Origin: Neisseria zalophi
GTDB lineage: Bacteria; Pseudomonadota; Gammaproteobacteria; Burkholderiales; Neisseriaceae
Assembly: GCF_008807015.1 (NCBI RefSeq)
Contig: NZ_CP031700.1
Span: forward strand, 434,001 to 498,000
DNA: 64,000 bases
Reading direction: 5' to 3'
How positions within the stretch are numbered: the first letter of the stretch is position 1; the number at the start of each line of letters is the position of its first letter. The notes beneath the pieces are model-generated. The model saw only the letters and a list, made by a program, of their open reading frames with translations, was not told where the DNA came from and made no database searches. Positions 28,507-37,858 of this stretch are shown here, piece after piece. The translations under genes were made by a program, and so were the position numbers.

Positions 28507-28606
28507 ATTTATCTTTGATTTTCGGGGTGAATAAAAGAACCATGCACTCTATATTTTTCAGACGGCCTGCTTAAAAGGGTCGTCTGGCGGTGATGATTAT
28601 TGGGCA

Positions 28607-28715
28607 GGGTGATTATATAAAGGTTTGATGGTTTTGTGGGTTTGCTTTTTGCGGCAGGGGAATGGGCGGCATGGTTTGGGTGTCGGCGCGGGCGGATATG
28701 TAATCCGCCCCTACA
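28607..28715. repeat. Family A element, copy 2, left half eroded
   Basis: The right half (GGCGGCATGGTTTGG through AATCCGCCCCTACA at 28715) is nearly identical to 28985-29035. The left half is degenerate and has lost the terminal TGTAGGGGCGG. Confidence 0.65.
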
Positions 28716-28903
28716 AAGGCCGTCTGAAAACAATTTTATCTTTCAGACGGCTTGAAATGGTTGAAACCGTATCCGGTAATCGGCATGGGCAGGGTGTGTG
28801 CCGCCGGCACGCACGCGTTGGTTGTTTTTTAAAACCGCGTGCGTGGCTATGCCACACACCCTACACTTGTTTTTTAACAGTGTTGGGTTTTGGTTGGTTA
28901 TGG
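28665..28903. repeat. 240-bp direct repeat, first copy
   Basis: Matches 28985-29224 with a constant offset of 320 at its left end and a few base differences. It contains the right end of a family A element, a DUS pair and a family B element. Confidence 0.85.
28789..28864. repeat. 76-bp inverted-repeat element, copy 2 (family B)
   Basis: From GCAGGGTGTGTG to ACACCCTAC, with inner CGGCACGCACGCG and CGCGTGCGTGGC arms. Confidence 0.8.
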
Positions 28904-28926
28904 AAGTAGCGATGGATTGGAACAGT

Positions 28927-29035
28927 TGTAGGGGCGGATTGTATATCCGCCCGTTTGTTTGGGTTTGGACAATGTTTGGATAATGGCGGCATGGTTTGGG
29001 TGTCGGCGCGGGCGGATATGTAATCCGCCCCTACA
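28927..29035. repeat. 109-bp inverted-repeat element, copy 3 (family A)
   Basis: TGTAGGGGCGGATT at the left end and AATCCGCCCCTACA at the right end. Same length as 25061-25169 and homologous to it in reverse orientation. Confidence 0.85.
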
Positions 29036-29224
29036 AAGGCCGTCTGAAAACAATTTTATCTTTCAGACGGCTTGAAATGGTTGAAAACGTATTCGGTAAT
29101 CGGCATGCGTAGGGTGTGTGCCGACGGCACGCACGCGTTGGTTGGATTTTTTAAAACCGCGTGCGTGGCTTTCGCCACACACCCTACACGTGTTTTTTAA
29201 TTGTGTTCGGTTTTTATTGGCTAA
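28985..29224. repeat. 240-bp direct repeat, second copy
   Basis: Second copy of the composite block at 28665-28903. Together with 28607-28984 it fills the whole gap between the pentapeptide gene and the nitrilase-family gene; no protein gene is supported in 28509-29230. Confidence 0.85.
29109..29187. repeat. 79-bp inverted-repeat element, copy 3 (family B)
   Basis: Bounded by GTAGGGTGT and ACACCCTAC; internal GCACGCACGCG and CGCGTGCGTGGC arms. Confidence 0.82.
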
Positions 29225-29230
29225 TGCAGC

Positions 29231-30034
29231 TTATAAAGTGCGGTGCATGAGGGCGGGCAGGCGGTTGCGGACGCTTTTCAAGCGGGCGGCATCAAGTTCG
29301 GCCATAACCATGCCTTCGCCTTCGGGCAATACGTCGAGGATTTCGCCCCACGGGTCGATAATCATGCTGTGGCCGTATGTGCGCCGCCCGTTTTGGTGTA
29401 CGCCGCCTTGTGCGGAAGCGACAACGTAGCATTGGTTTTCAACGGCGCGGGCGCGCAGCAGCAGTTCCCAATGTGCTTTGCCGGTAGTGTAGGTAAAGGC
29501 GGCGGGCAGCATGAGGATGTCGAACGGCTGTTGGATGCGGAAAAATTCGGGAAAGCGCAAATCGTAGCAGATGCCGGCAGCTAGGTGGATATCGTCGGCG
29601 CTCAGGTGCGGCGGGGTGTGGCCGGCGAGTATGGTGTCGGCTTCGTCGTAGCGCTCGCCCAGGCCGGAATAGCCGAAGAGGTGCATTTTATTGTAGCTGC
29701 CGATTAATGCGCCGGTGCGGTCGTATACCTGCATGGTGTTTAATACTTTGTCGGGGTCGGGGCTTTGTAGGGGGATGGAGCCGCCGAATAAAACGATATT
29801 GTTTTCTTGCGCGGCTTGGCTGAGGGCGGTTTGCAGCGGGCCGTGGCCGTCTGCTTCGGCAAAGGCGAGTTTGTCGCTGTCTTTTTCGCCCATAATCGGC
29901 CAGTATTCGGGCAGCAATACCCATGCGGCACCACGTTCGGCGGCTTCTTTAACAAGACGGCGCATGGTTTGGATATTGGCTTGGGGGTCGGTACCGGAAA
30001 CCATTTGTATGGCGGCAACGCGAATGGTGTGCAT
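29231..30034 (-). CDS. Nitrilase-superfamily carbon-nitrogen hydrolase
   Basis: A 267-residue cytosolic amidase of the Nit1/Nit2-like branch. Its catalytic triad is visible: Glu in LLPEYWPIMG, Lys in SYNKMHLFGYSG and Cys in AAGICYDLRFPEFFR. The nearest characterised relatives hydrolyse deaminated glutathione or omega-amides (metabolite repair), which is the most likely activity here but not proven. AAGGAG lies before the start. The 3' end abuts the repeat block, where the stop is close to the right end of the second direct repeat. Confidence 0.88.
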   Translation of the reverse strand: MHTIRVAAIQMVSGTDPQANIQTMRRLVKEAAERGAAWVLLPEYWPIMGEKDSDKLAFAEADGHGPLQTALSQAAQENNIVLFGGSIPLQSPDPDKVLNTMQVYDRTGALIGSYNKMHLFGYSGLGERYDEADTILAGHTPPHLSADDIHLAAGICYDLRFPEFFRIQQPFDILMLPAAFTYTTGKAHWELLLRARAVENQCYVVASAQGGVHQNGRRTYGHSMIIDPWGEILDVLPEGEGMVMAELDAARLKSVRNRLPALMHRTL

Positions 30035-30138
30035 GGGGCTTCTCCTTGTTTGTTTCAGACGGCCTTTTCATTTCTTAATAACTTTTAAACCGTGCTTCTG
30101 TTAGACTTTTCATGCTTTATTTTAAATGAGAACGGATA

Positions 30139-30441
30139 ATGAAAAAATGTATTTTAATCTTCTGTGCTGCGTTGCCGTTGGCAGCGTGGGCGGATGTGAA
30201 TCTTTACGGTAATATCCGCAGCGGCGTGAGCGTGTCGCGTGTGACTGTGGGCGGTGAACGTCATTCCACTACTTCTATTGATGATTTCGGCAGCTATATC
30301 GGTATGCGCGGCTCGCATCCGATTGGCGGCAGTAATAATGTTATCTGGCAGTTTGAACAGGATACGCCGGTGAGCAATAGCGGCGGATCGATGCGGGAAT
30401 ATTTCCGCAAGAAAAAAGAGAATAGTATGTTTAGCCGTTGA
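30139..30441 (+). pseudogene. Truncated outer-membrane porin remnant
   Basis: A 100-residue open frame. The signal peptide MKKCILIFCAALPLAAWA is followed by DVNLYGNIRSGVSVSRV and SIDDFGSYIGMRGSHPIGGS then VIWQFEQDTPV, which match the first strands of neisserial trimeric porins (typical start DVTLYGxIKxG, later LGSKIGFKG and AIWQxEQ). Full porins have about 330 residues, so roughly two thirds is missing. The tail REYFRKKKENSMFSR is unrelated. Only the start region survives, with a start codon and signal peptide still intact. It may be a decayed gene or a silent cassette. Confidence 0.72.
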
Positions 30442-30462
30442 TTGGGTTGAAATGTTGCTGGT

Positions 30463-30490
30463 AAGGGCGGATTAAATATCCGCCCTTTTT
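30463..30490. terminator. Hairpin terminator between porin remnant and murU
   Basis: AAGGGCGGAT at 30463-30472 and ATCCGCCCTT with a following T run, with loop TAAAT. The arms resemble the ends of family A elements, so it may derive from one. It can serve both convergent genes. Confidence 0.8.
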
Positions 30491-30510
30491 GCGTGGGCGT
30501 GGAATGGGGA

Positions 30511-31272
<762 letters not shown>

Positions 31273-31451
31273 TTAATCGATTTTGTGTGTTTTGTTGCTG
31301 ATGTATATTGGGGATAAGGGTGGGTAATATGTATTGCGGGCGGGCTGTAAAATCATAGTTTGTTGAGGTGGGTCAACCCTCTCACTCTTCCTGAACGATT
31401 CGGCCACTCTGTATAATGAGTTTGATTTATTCAGAAAAGAAAGGTGTATCT

Positions 31452-31877
31452 ATGAAAAATAAATTATTGTCGTTGTTGTTTCCGGTATTGCTGGGCGCCT
31501 GTGTGGTTCCGATTCCTGTGCCCCTGCCGTCGAATACGGCTCCGGCTGCACAAGCATTGGATGGTGCTTGGCAAATTACCGAAGCAGGCGGCCGTCCGAT
31601 TAGTACGGAAGATGCAGCGATTCGGTTTAATCAGGCCGATAAGCTGTATAGCGTGACAACAGGCTGTAATAATTTGTTTGGCGGTTATACCGATGGCACA
31701 AACAATACGTTGCGTTTTGAAGAGGCTGCTTCTACTTTGATGGCCTGTCCGGATATGGAAACCGAGCAGCGTTTGGCCAATACTTTACGCGAAGTACGCG
31801 CTTATCGTTTTAAAGGTAAGTATCTGGAAATGACAGACACCCGCGGCACCATAGTGATCCGTGGTGTGCGTAAATAA
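31452..31877 (+). CDS. META-domain (HslJ-like) lipoprotein
   Basis: A 141-residue lipoprotein. The signal peptide ends LLGAC, with Cys17 as lipid site. Residues about 40-140 form a META domain: LDGAWQITEAGGRPI, TGCNNLFGGYTDGTNNTLRF and STLMACPDMETEQRLANTL. This domain is found in heat-inducible HslJ of E. coli, linked to novobiocin resistance; the molecular role is unknown. The start at ATG 31452 follows AAAGGTG. A hairpin terminator lies after it. Confidence 0.85.
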   Translation: MKNKLLSLLFPVLLGACVVPIPVPLPSNTAPAAQALDGAWQITEAGGRPISTEDAAIRFNQADKLYSVTTGCNNLFGGYTDGTNNTLRFEEAASTLMACPDMETEQRLANTLREVRAYRFKGKYLEMTDTRGTIVIRGVRK

Positions 31878-31976
31878 CGATAGCCAGTGAACAGGCTGTT
31901 TGGCGATATTTTTTCAAGCGTTGAGTGAAAAAGATAGCATATTCAGACGGCCTTGAAGGAATGGTTATCCGAATAA

Positions 31977-32003
31977 AAGCCCGACAATCATATTGTCGGG
32001 CTT
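31977..32003. terminator. Intrinsic terminator between the META lipoprotein and dnaJ
   Basis: AAGCCCGACAAT at 31977-31988 pairs with ATTGTCGGGCTT at 31992-32003 across a 3-base loop. It can work for both convergent genes. Confidence 0.85.
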
Positions 32004-32025
32004 GCTGTTTGTGTGTGTTTGGGTA

Positions 32026-32054
32026 TTTTCAGACGGCTTTAGGCCGTCTGAAAA
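32026..32054 (-). terminator. DUS-pair terminator at the end of dnaJ
   Basis: TTTTCAGACGGC at 32026-32037 pairs with GCCGTCTGAAAA at 32043-32054, just beyond the dnaJ stop on the minus strand. Confidence 0.8.
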
Positions 32055-32076
32055 CCTATTTTATTATGAAGTCGGA

Positions 32077-33213
32077 TTAATCGAAAATATCGCGCACTTT
32101 GTCGAAGAACGATTTTTGGCGCGGTGTTTGCGAGCGTTCCATACCGGTGGAGATTTTTTCAAACTCTTCCAGCAATTCTTTTTGGCGGTCGGTCAGGTTA
32201 ACCGGGGTTTCCACCAAGACATGGCAGTATAGGTCGCCCACTGCGCTGGAGCGCAGCGATTTAACGCCTTTACCTTTCACGCGCATACGGCGGCCGGTTT
32301 GGGTTTCTTTGGGAATGCTTAATTTGACTTTGCCGTCTAAAGTGGGCACTTCCACTTCGCCGCCTAATGCGGCAGTGGCAAAGCTGATGGGCATTTCGCA
32401 ATGCAGATCCAAGCCGTTGCGCTCGAATGTTTTATGCTCTTTTACATGCACCACCACATATAAATCGCCGGCAGGCGCGCCGTGCATACCGGGTTCGCCT
32501 TCACCGCTCAGGCGGATTTGTTGGCCGTCGTCGATACCGGCAGGGATATTGACTTCAACCGTTTTGGTGGTTTTTACGCGGCCTTCGCCATGACATTTTG
32601 CACAAGGCTCTTTGATTTCTTTGCCGGTGCCGTGACAGGTCGGGCAGGTTTGCTGCATTTGGAAAATAGCCTGACGCACATGGATGGTACCGGTACCGTG
32701 ACAAGTCGAGCAGGTGGTGGGCGACGTGCCGGGTTTTGCGCCTGAGCCGTGGCAGACATCACATTCTTCATAGGTAGGAATTGTGATGCGTTTTTTAATG
32801 CCTTTGGCTGCTTCTTCCAAAGTAATGCTGACGCGATATTGCAGGTCTGAACCTTGATAGCTTTGTTGGCGGCCGCCACCTGCGGCACCACCAAACATCT
32901 GGCTGAAAATATCGCTGAAGTCGAAGCCTTGCGCACCACTGAATCCGCCGCCAAAACCGCCGCCGAATCCGCCGGCACCCATATTGGGGTCGACACCGGC
33001 ATGGCCGTATTGGTCGTATGCGCTGCGTTTTTGTTTGTCGGATAAAATATCGTAGGCTTTTTGAACTTCTTTAAATTTCTCTTCCGCTTCGGCATCGCCT
33101 TGATTGCGGTCGGGATGATATTTCATGGCAAGTTTGCGATAGGCTTTTTTAATTTCGTCATCGCTTGCGCTGCGGGCAACGCCCAGGGTTTCGTAAAAAT
33201 CTTTGCTGCTCAT
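32077..33213 (-). CDS. dnaJ: Chaperone protein DnaJ
   Basis: Hsp40 co-chaperone that delivers clients to DnaK and stimulates its ATPase. It has 378 residues. The J domain has the HPD motif in [10 protein letters not shown]. The Gly/Phe-rich linker is [15 protein letters not shown]. The four zinc-binding CxxCxGxG repeats are [24 protein letters not shown] and CAKCHGEG. The substrate-binding C-terminal domains follow. dnaK is not adjacent. I did not recognise a heat-shock promoter in the leader. Confidence 0.98.
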   Translation of the reverse strand: MSSKDFYETLGVARSASDDEIKKAYRKLAMKYHPDRNQGDAEAEEKFKEVQKAYDILSDKQKRSAYDQYGHAGVDPNMGAGGFGGGFGGGFSGAQGFDFSDIFSQMFGGAAGGGRQQSYQGSDLQYRVSITLEEAAKGIKKRITIPTYEECDVCHGSGAKPGTSPTTCSTCHGTGTIHVRQAIFQMQQTCPTCHGTGKEIKEPCAKCHGEGRVKTTKTVEVNIPAGIDDGQQIRLSGEGEPGMHGAPAGDLYVVVHVKEHKTFERNGLDLHCEMPISFATAALGGEVEVPTLDGKVKLSIPKETQTGRRMRVKGKGVKSLRSSAVGDLYCHVLVETPVNLTDRQKELLEEFEKISTGMERSQTPRQKSFFDKVRDIFD

Positions 33214-33390
33214 AGTATTTATCAGGTAGAAGTATTGTGAAAATTGGCATATAAGTTAGGGCGGTTAAGCAAAAACTCAAGAGTAGGGCGGTATTTTTAA
33301 CCGATTATTTTGAAACCGCAGCCCATTTCGGCCATCTTACTTTGGTTGGGTTTGGGTTGTTTGTTTTTTGTATCGGCCGATAATGTTTTC

Positions 33391-33420
33391 AGGCCGTCTG
33401 AAAATTTGTTCAGACGGCCT
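33391..33420 (-). terminator. DUS-pair terminator after the alanine-rich lipoprotein
   Basis: AGGCCGTCTGAA at 33391-33402 pairs with 33409-33420. It lies between two minus-strand genes in the otherwise empty interval 33214-33510. Confidence 0.75.
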
Positions 33421-33510
33421 GAAAGTGTATAAGGCATTATTGATAATAAATTGTGGAAAACGCTTTATATCAAAGTAAGGCCGGATACACATATACGGAA
33501 AAATTCCGTT

Positions 33511-34050
33511 TTATTTAGTCGCTTCCTCAGCTGAATTTTTCACTGAATCGGCAGCTTCTTTAGCAGCGTTGATGGCATCTTTAGTGGCATCTTTGGCGGA
33601 ATCCATTTTTTCTTTGGCTGCGTCCATTTTCTCTTTAGCCGAATCCATCGCATTGGCGGCAGCTTCTTTACCTGCTTCTGTGGTTGCTGCAGCCGCATCT
33701 TTTAATTTGTCGCCTGCATCTTTGGCAGCGTCTACCGCATTTTCAGCAGCATCTTTGGTTGCAGCGGCGGCATCTTTAGCCGCATCTTTGGTTGCGTCTA
33801 CGGCATCGGTTGCCATTGCTTTGCCTGCTTCAACGGCTGAGGCGGCAGAAGCTTTAGCATCTGCACCCGCTTCTTTAGCGGCATCCATTGCACCGTCAAC
33901 GGCTGAGGCTGCATCTTCTTTCATTTCTGCAGCATTGGTTTGTACGTCGGAAGCAATAGCACTTGCGGCCTCTTGGGTCTCTTGTTGTGCTTCTTGTGAA
34001 CAAGCCGCTAATGCAGCTGCAGCCATAACGGCAACCAGAAATTTTTTCAT
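33511..34050 (-). CDS. Alanine/lysine-rich repetitive lipoprotein (LEA-like)
   Basis: A 179-residue lipoprotein: lipobox LAAC with Cys17, then an almost entirely low-complexity amphipathic helix rich in Ala, Lys, Asp and Glu. Eleven-residue-like units such as DAAKDAAAATKDAAENAVDA and AKEKMDAAKEKMDSAKDATK resemble group 3 LEA or apolipoprotein-type repeats, a pattern seen in desiccation-linked proteins and in some neisserial surface lipoproteins. Function is unknown. The helix would be tethered to a membrane, probably the outer one. AAGGA precedes the start. The DNA repeats (GCATCTTTGGC-like) could slip in replication. Confidence 0.8.
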   Translation of the reverse strand: MKKFLVAVMAAAALAACSQEAQQETQEAASAIASDVQTNAAEMKEDAASAVDGAMDAAKEAGADAKASAASAVEAGKAMATDAVDATKDAAKDAAAATKDAAENAVDAAKDAGDKLKDAAAATTEAGKEAAANAMDSAKEKMDAAKEKMDSAKDATKDAINAAKEAADSVKNSAEEATK

Positions 34051-34200
34051 CTTGATGATCCTTAATTAATTACTTGAATTTTTAACAATTGCCAACATTT
34101 GTTTTGCCAGCAGCAGGAAATAATATCATAATCAGACAATGCTTTAAACAAAAGTGTGTCATTTTTTAACAAAATTCTTTCGAAGAAAAAGCACAATAGG

Positions 34201-34229
34201 TTGACAGATTGAAATAGGGCGCATAAAAT
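34201..34229 (+). promoter_or_regulatory. Sigma-70 promoter of tRNA-Lys
   Basis: Consensus TTGACA at 34201-34206 and TAAAAT at 34224-34229 with a 17-base spacer, 13 bases before the mature tRNA 5' end. Confidence 0.85.
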
Positions 34230-34242
34230 GCGCAGCTTATTC

Positions 34243-34318
34243 GGGTCGTTAGCTCAGCTGGTAGAGCAGCGGACTTTTAATCCGTTGGTCGAAGGTTCGA
34301 ATCCTTCACGACCCACCA
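34243..34318 (+). tRNA. tRNA-Lys (anticodon TTT)
   Basis: A 76-base cloverleaf with encoded CCA. Acceptor GGGTCGT/ACGACCC, anticodon stem CGGAC/GTCCG-like with TTT in the loop CTTTTAA, and T loop GTTCGAATC. Confidence 0.97.
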
Positions 34319-34323
34319 GATTT

Positions 34324-34354
34324 AAAAAGCCTAAACCATGTGTTTAGGCTTTTT
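34324..34354 (+). terminator. Intrinsic terminator of tRNA-Lys
   Basis: AAAAAGCCTAAAC at 34324-34336 pairs with GTTTAGGCTTTTT at 34342-34354, with extra T residues after it. Confidence 0.92.
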
Positions 34355-34567
34355 TCATTGCTATATCCGTTTGGATAATGGAGTAAATAAATTCAGCTGA
34401 TCGGCTTTTTATTCCTATTTAAATCGGATTTTCTGCTGAACTTTTCAAGTTATATTCTAGTCTTTTATCATAATCTATAAACATAATTTATTTTTAATCA
34501 ATAAAAATCGGCTGAAAAACGATTAAGTTCGGTACAATAGCCCCCGCGTTCCTAATAATATTGATTT

Positions 34568-35749
34568 ATGAATTCCAACCACCCTATTGATAACCGTAGT
34601 ATCACTATTGCCTTATGTGCCGGAGAAGCTTCCGGCGATTTGCTTGGTGCCCATTTGATGGATGCGCTCAAGCAACGCTGCCCGAATGCCCGTTTTGTCG
34701 GTATCGGCGGGCCCCGTATGATGGCGAAAGGTTTTGAAAGTCTGTACGACCAAGAAAAGTTGGCGGTGCGCGGTTTTGTGGAAGTGGTGAAACGGCTGCC
34801 GGAAATTTTAAAAATCCGTAGGGGCTTGGTGAAAAGCCTGAAAAAAATCCGCCCTGATGTGTTTGTGGGCATTGATGCGCCCGATTTTAATTTGGGTGTG
34901 GCGGAAAAATTGAAAAAAGCCGGTATTCCGACTTTGCATTATGTCAGCCCTTCGGTGTGGGCATGGCGGCGCGAGCGGGTGGATACGATTGTGCATCAGG
35001 TTAACCGGGTGCTGTGTCTGTTTCCAATGGAGCCGCCGCTTTATCAGGATGCCGGCGGAAAGGCTGATTTTGTCGGGCATCCGTTGGCGCAGACCATGCC
35101 CATAGATGCAGACCGCGAAGCCGCCCGCAAGCAGATGAAAATCGAACAGTGGGAAACGGTGTTTTGCCTGATGCCGGGCAGCCGTGTCAGTGAAATCGAC
35201 TATATGGCACCATTGTTTTTTCACACCGCCAAGCTATTGCTGCAAAGATATCCGAGTGCGCGTTTCTTATTGCCGGTGGCTACGGTAGCAACACGGCAGC
35301 GGCTTGTTGAAATTTTAAATCAGGGCGAATTCAGGGCATTGCCGATTCAATTAATGTCGGCGCATGCCGATTTGGCGTGTACGGCGGCGGATGTGGTGTT
35401 GGTAACCAGCGGTACGGCGACTTTGGAAGTGGCTTTATGCAAGCGGCCGATGGTAATCAGCTATCGGATTTCGCCGCTCACTTATGCTTATGTGAAGCGC
35501 AAAGTAAAAGTGCCGCATGTGGGGCTGCCCAATATTTTATTAAACAAAGGTGCCGTGCCCGAATTGTTGCAACATGATGCCCGGCCGGAAAAATTAGCGG
35601 CGGCAGTGGCGGAATGGTATGAATCGCCGCGTGATGTGGCTGCATTGCAGCAGGATTTCCACCAATTGCATCTGATATTGAAAAAAGATACTTCGGCATT
35701 GGCGGCGGAAGCGGTGTTGGCAGAATCGGGCGTGGCCGCAGCTGCTTGA
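34568..35749 (+). CDS. lpxB: Lipid-A-disaccharide synthase
   Basis: Glycosyltransferase that joins UDP-2,3-diacylglucosamine and lipid X to form the beta-1,6 disaccharide of lipid A. It has 393 residues. Motifs: ALCAGEASGDLLGAHLM, FVGIGGPRM, VGIDAPDFNLGVAEKLKKAG, YVSPSVWAWRRERV, PLYQDAGGKADFVGHPLAQT, LMPGSRVSEID and TSGTATLEVALC. Unlike in enteric bacteria it does not follow lpxA, but stands alone after tRNA-Lys. No strong ribosome binding site is seen before ATG 34568. Confidence 0.97.
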   Translation: MNSNHPIDNRSITIALCAGEASGDLLGAHLMDALKQRCPNARFVGIGGPRMMAKGFESLYDQEKLAVRGFVEVVKRLPEILKIRRGLVKSLKKIRPDVFVGIDAPDFNLGVAEKLKKAGIPTLHYVSPSVWAWRRERVDTIVHQVNRVLCLFPMEPPLYQDAGGKADFVGHPLAQTMPIDADREAARKQMKIEQWETVFCLMPGSRVSEIDYMAPLFFHTAKLLLQRYPSARFLLPVATVATRQRLVEILNQGEFRALPIQLMSAHADLACTAADVVLVTSGTATLEVALCKRPMVISYRISPLTYAYVKRKVKVPHVGLPNILLNKGAVPELLQHDARPEKLAAAVAEWYESPRDVAALQQDFHQLHLILKKDTSALAAEAVLAESGVAAAA

Positions 35750-35801
35750 ATATAGCGTAACCAAATCGAAATAGCCGCTGTCGGTAAAGTTAAAATAATG
35801 C

Positions 35802-35836
35802 ATCAGGCCGTCTGAAAATGTTTCAGACGGCCTGAT
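35802..35836 (+). terminator. DUS-pair terminator after lpxB
   Basis: AGGCCGTCTGAA at 35805-35816 pairs with 35822-35833, with three extra base pairs outside. Confidence 0.8.
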
Positions 35837-35973
35837 TCGTTTAAAAACTGCTTGACAGAAAATAGGCTTATTCAAAAAAATATGCAAGGTTGGCGGCAGT
35901 ATGATGACTATTGTTTATCCATTTTTAAAGATAAGGCCGTCTGAAAAAATAATTTGAATAATAAGGAGAAAGA

Positions 35974-37632
35974 ATGGAACGCACTTTGTTTAGAAAAAGC
36001 ACGGTATTGTTGGCGACTTTGGCCGCTTTCGGCTTGGCTGCGTGTGGCGGCGGTGATGAGTCGGCAAACTCAAATACCCAAACAGCGCAAAGCAGCGAGC
36101 CGGCGGAACAGCAGGAAGTGGTGATTGGCAACGGGGCGGAACCCGAATCGCTGGATCCGCAAAAAGTATCCGGCGTACCCGAAGCCAATATTCTGCGCCA
36201 AATGCTGGTCGGCTTAACCACGACCGACAACGACGGCAACACCGTTGCCGGTATGGCTGAAAAGTGGGAAAGTGCCGATAACAAAGTATGGACGTTTCAT
36301 TTGCGCGATGCCCAATGGTCGAACGGCGATCCGGTAACCGCCGATGATTTTGTTTACAGTATGCGCCGCCTAACCGACCCTGCTACGGCTTCGCCTTATG
36401 CCAGCTATCTGGCGGATGCGAAAGTGGCCAATGCCGCTGCCATTATCGAAGGCAAAGCCAAGCCGGAAACGCTGGGTGTGAAAGCGCTCGACCCGAAAAC
36501 GCTGGAAATCACGCTCACCGAGCCGGTGCCTTATTTTCCCGATATGCTGATTCACACTTCGGTAAAACCCGTGCATGCCAAAACGGTCGAGCAGTTCGGC
36601 AATAAATGGACATCACCTGAAAATATAGTTGTTAACGGCCCGTATAAACTCAAAGATTGGGTGGTAAACAGCCGCATTGTGTTGGAACGCAACCCGAATT
36701 ATTTCGACGATGCCGCCACGTCTGTTAATCAGATTACCCTGTTGCCGATTTCTTCACCGCCGACCGATGTAAGCCGTTTCCAAGCCGGTGAATCTGACTT
36801 TACCTATAACGATATTCCGTCCGAACAGTTTCAAAGCCTGAAGCGGGATATGGGCGATCAGATGAAAGTGTCGCCTTATTTGTGCACTTATTATTATGAA
36901 TTCAACCATACCAAACCGCCGTTTGATAATGCGAAAGTCCGCAAAGCGCTGCAATTGGCGTTAGACCGCGAAACCTTGGCGGAAAAAGTGGTTGGCCGAG
37001 GCGAAACCGCTGCCTATCAATTCACCCCGCCGGCTACGCAGGGCATGCCGACCTTTACGCCCGAATGGCAGCAGCAGGATAAAGCGCAACGGATTGCAAC
37101 GGCAAAACAATTGCTGAACGAAGCCGGATATGATGAAGCCCATCCGCTCACTTTCGAGCTGCTCTACAACACCAATGAAAACCACAAGAAAAACGCCGTC
37201 GCCGCAGCCGCATTGTGGAAAGAGGCGTTGGGTTTTGTGAATGTGGATTTGGTGAACCAAGAATGGAAAACCTATCTGGATACGCGCCGCGACCAGCGTT
37301 TCCAAATGGCGCGCGGCGGCTGGTGTGCCGACTATAACGAAGGTTCGGCATTTTTAAATATTTTCAAATCCGACAACAGCAGCAACTACGGCAAATACAA
37401 CAGCCCCGAGTTTGACAGCTTAATGATGAAAACATTGGCTAATGATGTCAGCCCCGAAGCGCGCGGCGAATTGTATCGTCAGGCCGAAGCGGTGTTGGAT
37501 AAAGATGCCGCCACGATTTTTGTTTATCATTATGTTAACGGCCGCTTGGTGAAACCGCATGTGGACGGTTATTCCTTGAAAGACCCGCTGGACAACTGGC
37601 AGGTGAAAAACTGGAAAATCTTGAAGCATTGA
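35974..37632 (+). CDS. oppA: Peptide ABC transporter substrate-binding lipoprotein
   Basis: Periplasmic binding lipoprotein of the oligopeptide (Opp) importer, 552 residues. The lipobox is LAAC within FGLAACGGG. The SBP family 5 core includes GAEPESLDPQKVSGVPEANI, LTEPVPYFPDMLIHTSVKPV and [20 protein letters not shown]. The C-terminus has FNHTKPPFDNAKVRKALQLA and MARGGWCADYNEGSAFLNIF. AAGGAG lies six bases before the ATG. It heads oppABCDF. A DUS-containing interval of about 220 bases separates it from oppB, which may let the binding protein be made in excess. Confidence 0.95.
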   Translation: MERTLFRKSTVLLATLAAFGLAACGGGDESANSNTQTAQSSEPAEQQEVVIGNGAEPESLDPQKVSGVPEANILRQMLVGLTTTDNDGNTVAGMAEKWESADNKVWTFHLRDAQWSNGDPVTADDFVYSMRRLTDPATASPYASYLADAKVANAAAIIEGKAKPETLGVKALDPKTLEITLTEPVPYFPDMLIHTSVKPVHAKTVEQFGNKWTSPENIVVNGPYKLKDWVVNSRIVLERNPNYFDDAATSVNQITLLPISSPPTDVSRFQAGESDFTYNDIPSEQFQSLKRDMGDQMKVSPYLCTYYYEFNHTKPPFDNAKVRKALQLALDRETLAEKVVGRGETAAYQFTPPATQGMPTFTPEWQQQDKAQRIATAKQLLNEAGYDEAHPLTFELLYNTNENHKKNAVAAAALWKEALGFVNVDLVNQEWKTYLDTRRDQRFQMARGGWCADYNEGSAFLNIFKSDNSSNYGKYNSPEFDSLMMKTLANDVSPEARGELYRQAEAVLDKDAATIFVYHYVNGRLVKPHVDGYSLKDPLDNWQVKNWKILKH

Positions 37633-37858
37633 TATCAGGCCGTCTGAAAACGGTGGGGCGTAAAGCCAAACGCCCTGCCGTTGAATTGCTAAATAGGCCG
37701 TCTGAAAACCATGATAAGTTAATGGTTGTTTGAAAATCGTTTAAACACACAAACCGAAACCCGAACCGCCTTTTTCAACACAAACGCCAAGATAAGGCGT
37801 GTCGCCGGAAACGCGGCAGAATAGGGGCGTAAAGGTTTTTTCACTGCCGAAGGTTGTT

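Noticed and set aside
28625..29429. Several 60-110 residue frames in the repeat block
   Set aside because: They are translations of palindromic repeats and uptake sequences and differ between the duplicated copies.
33569..34069. 166-residue plus-strand frame opposite the alanine-rich lipoprotein
   Set aside because: Created by the low-complexity Ala/Lys codons read on the other strand.
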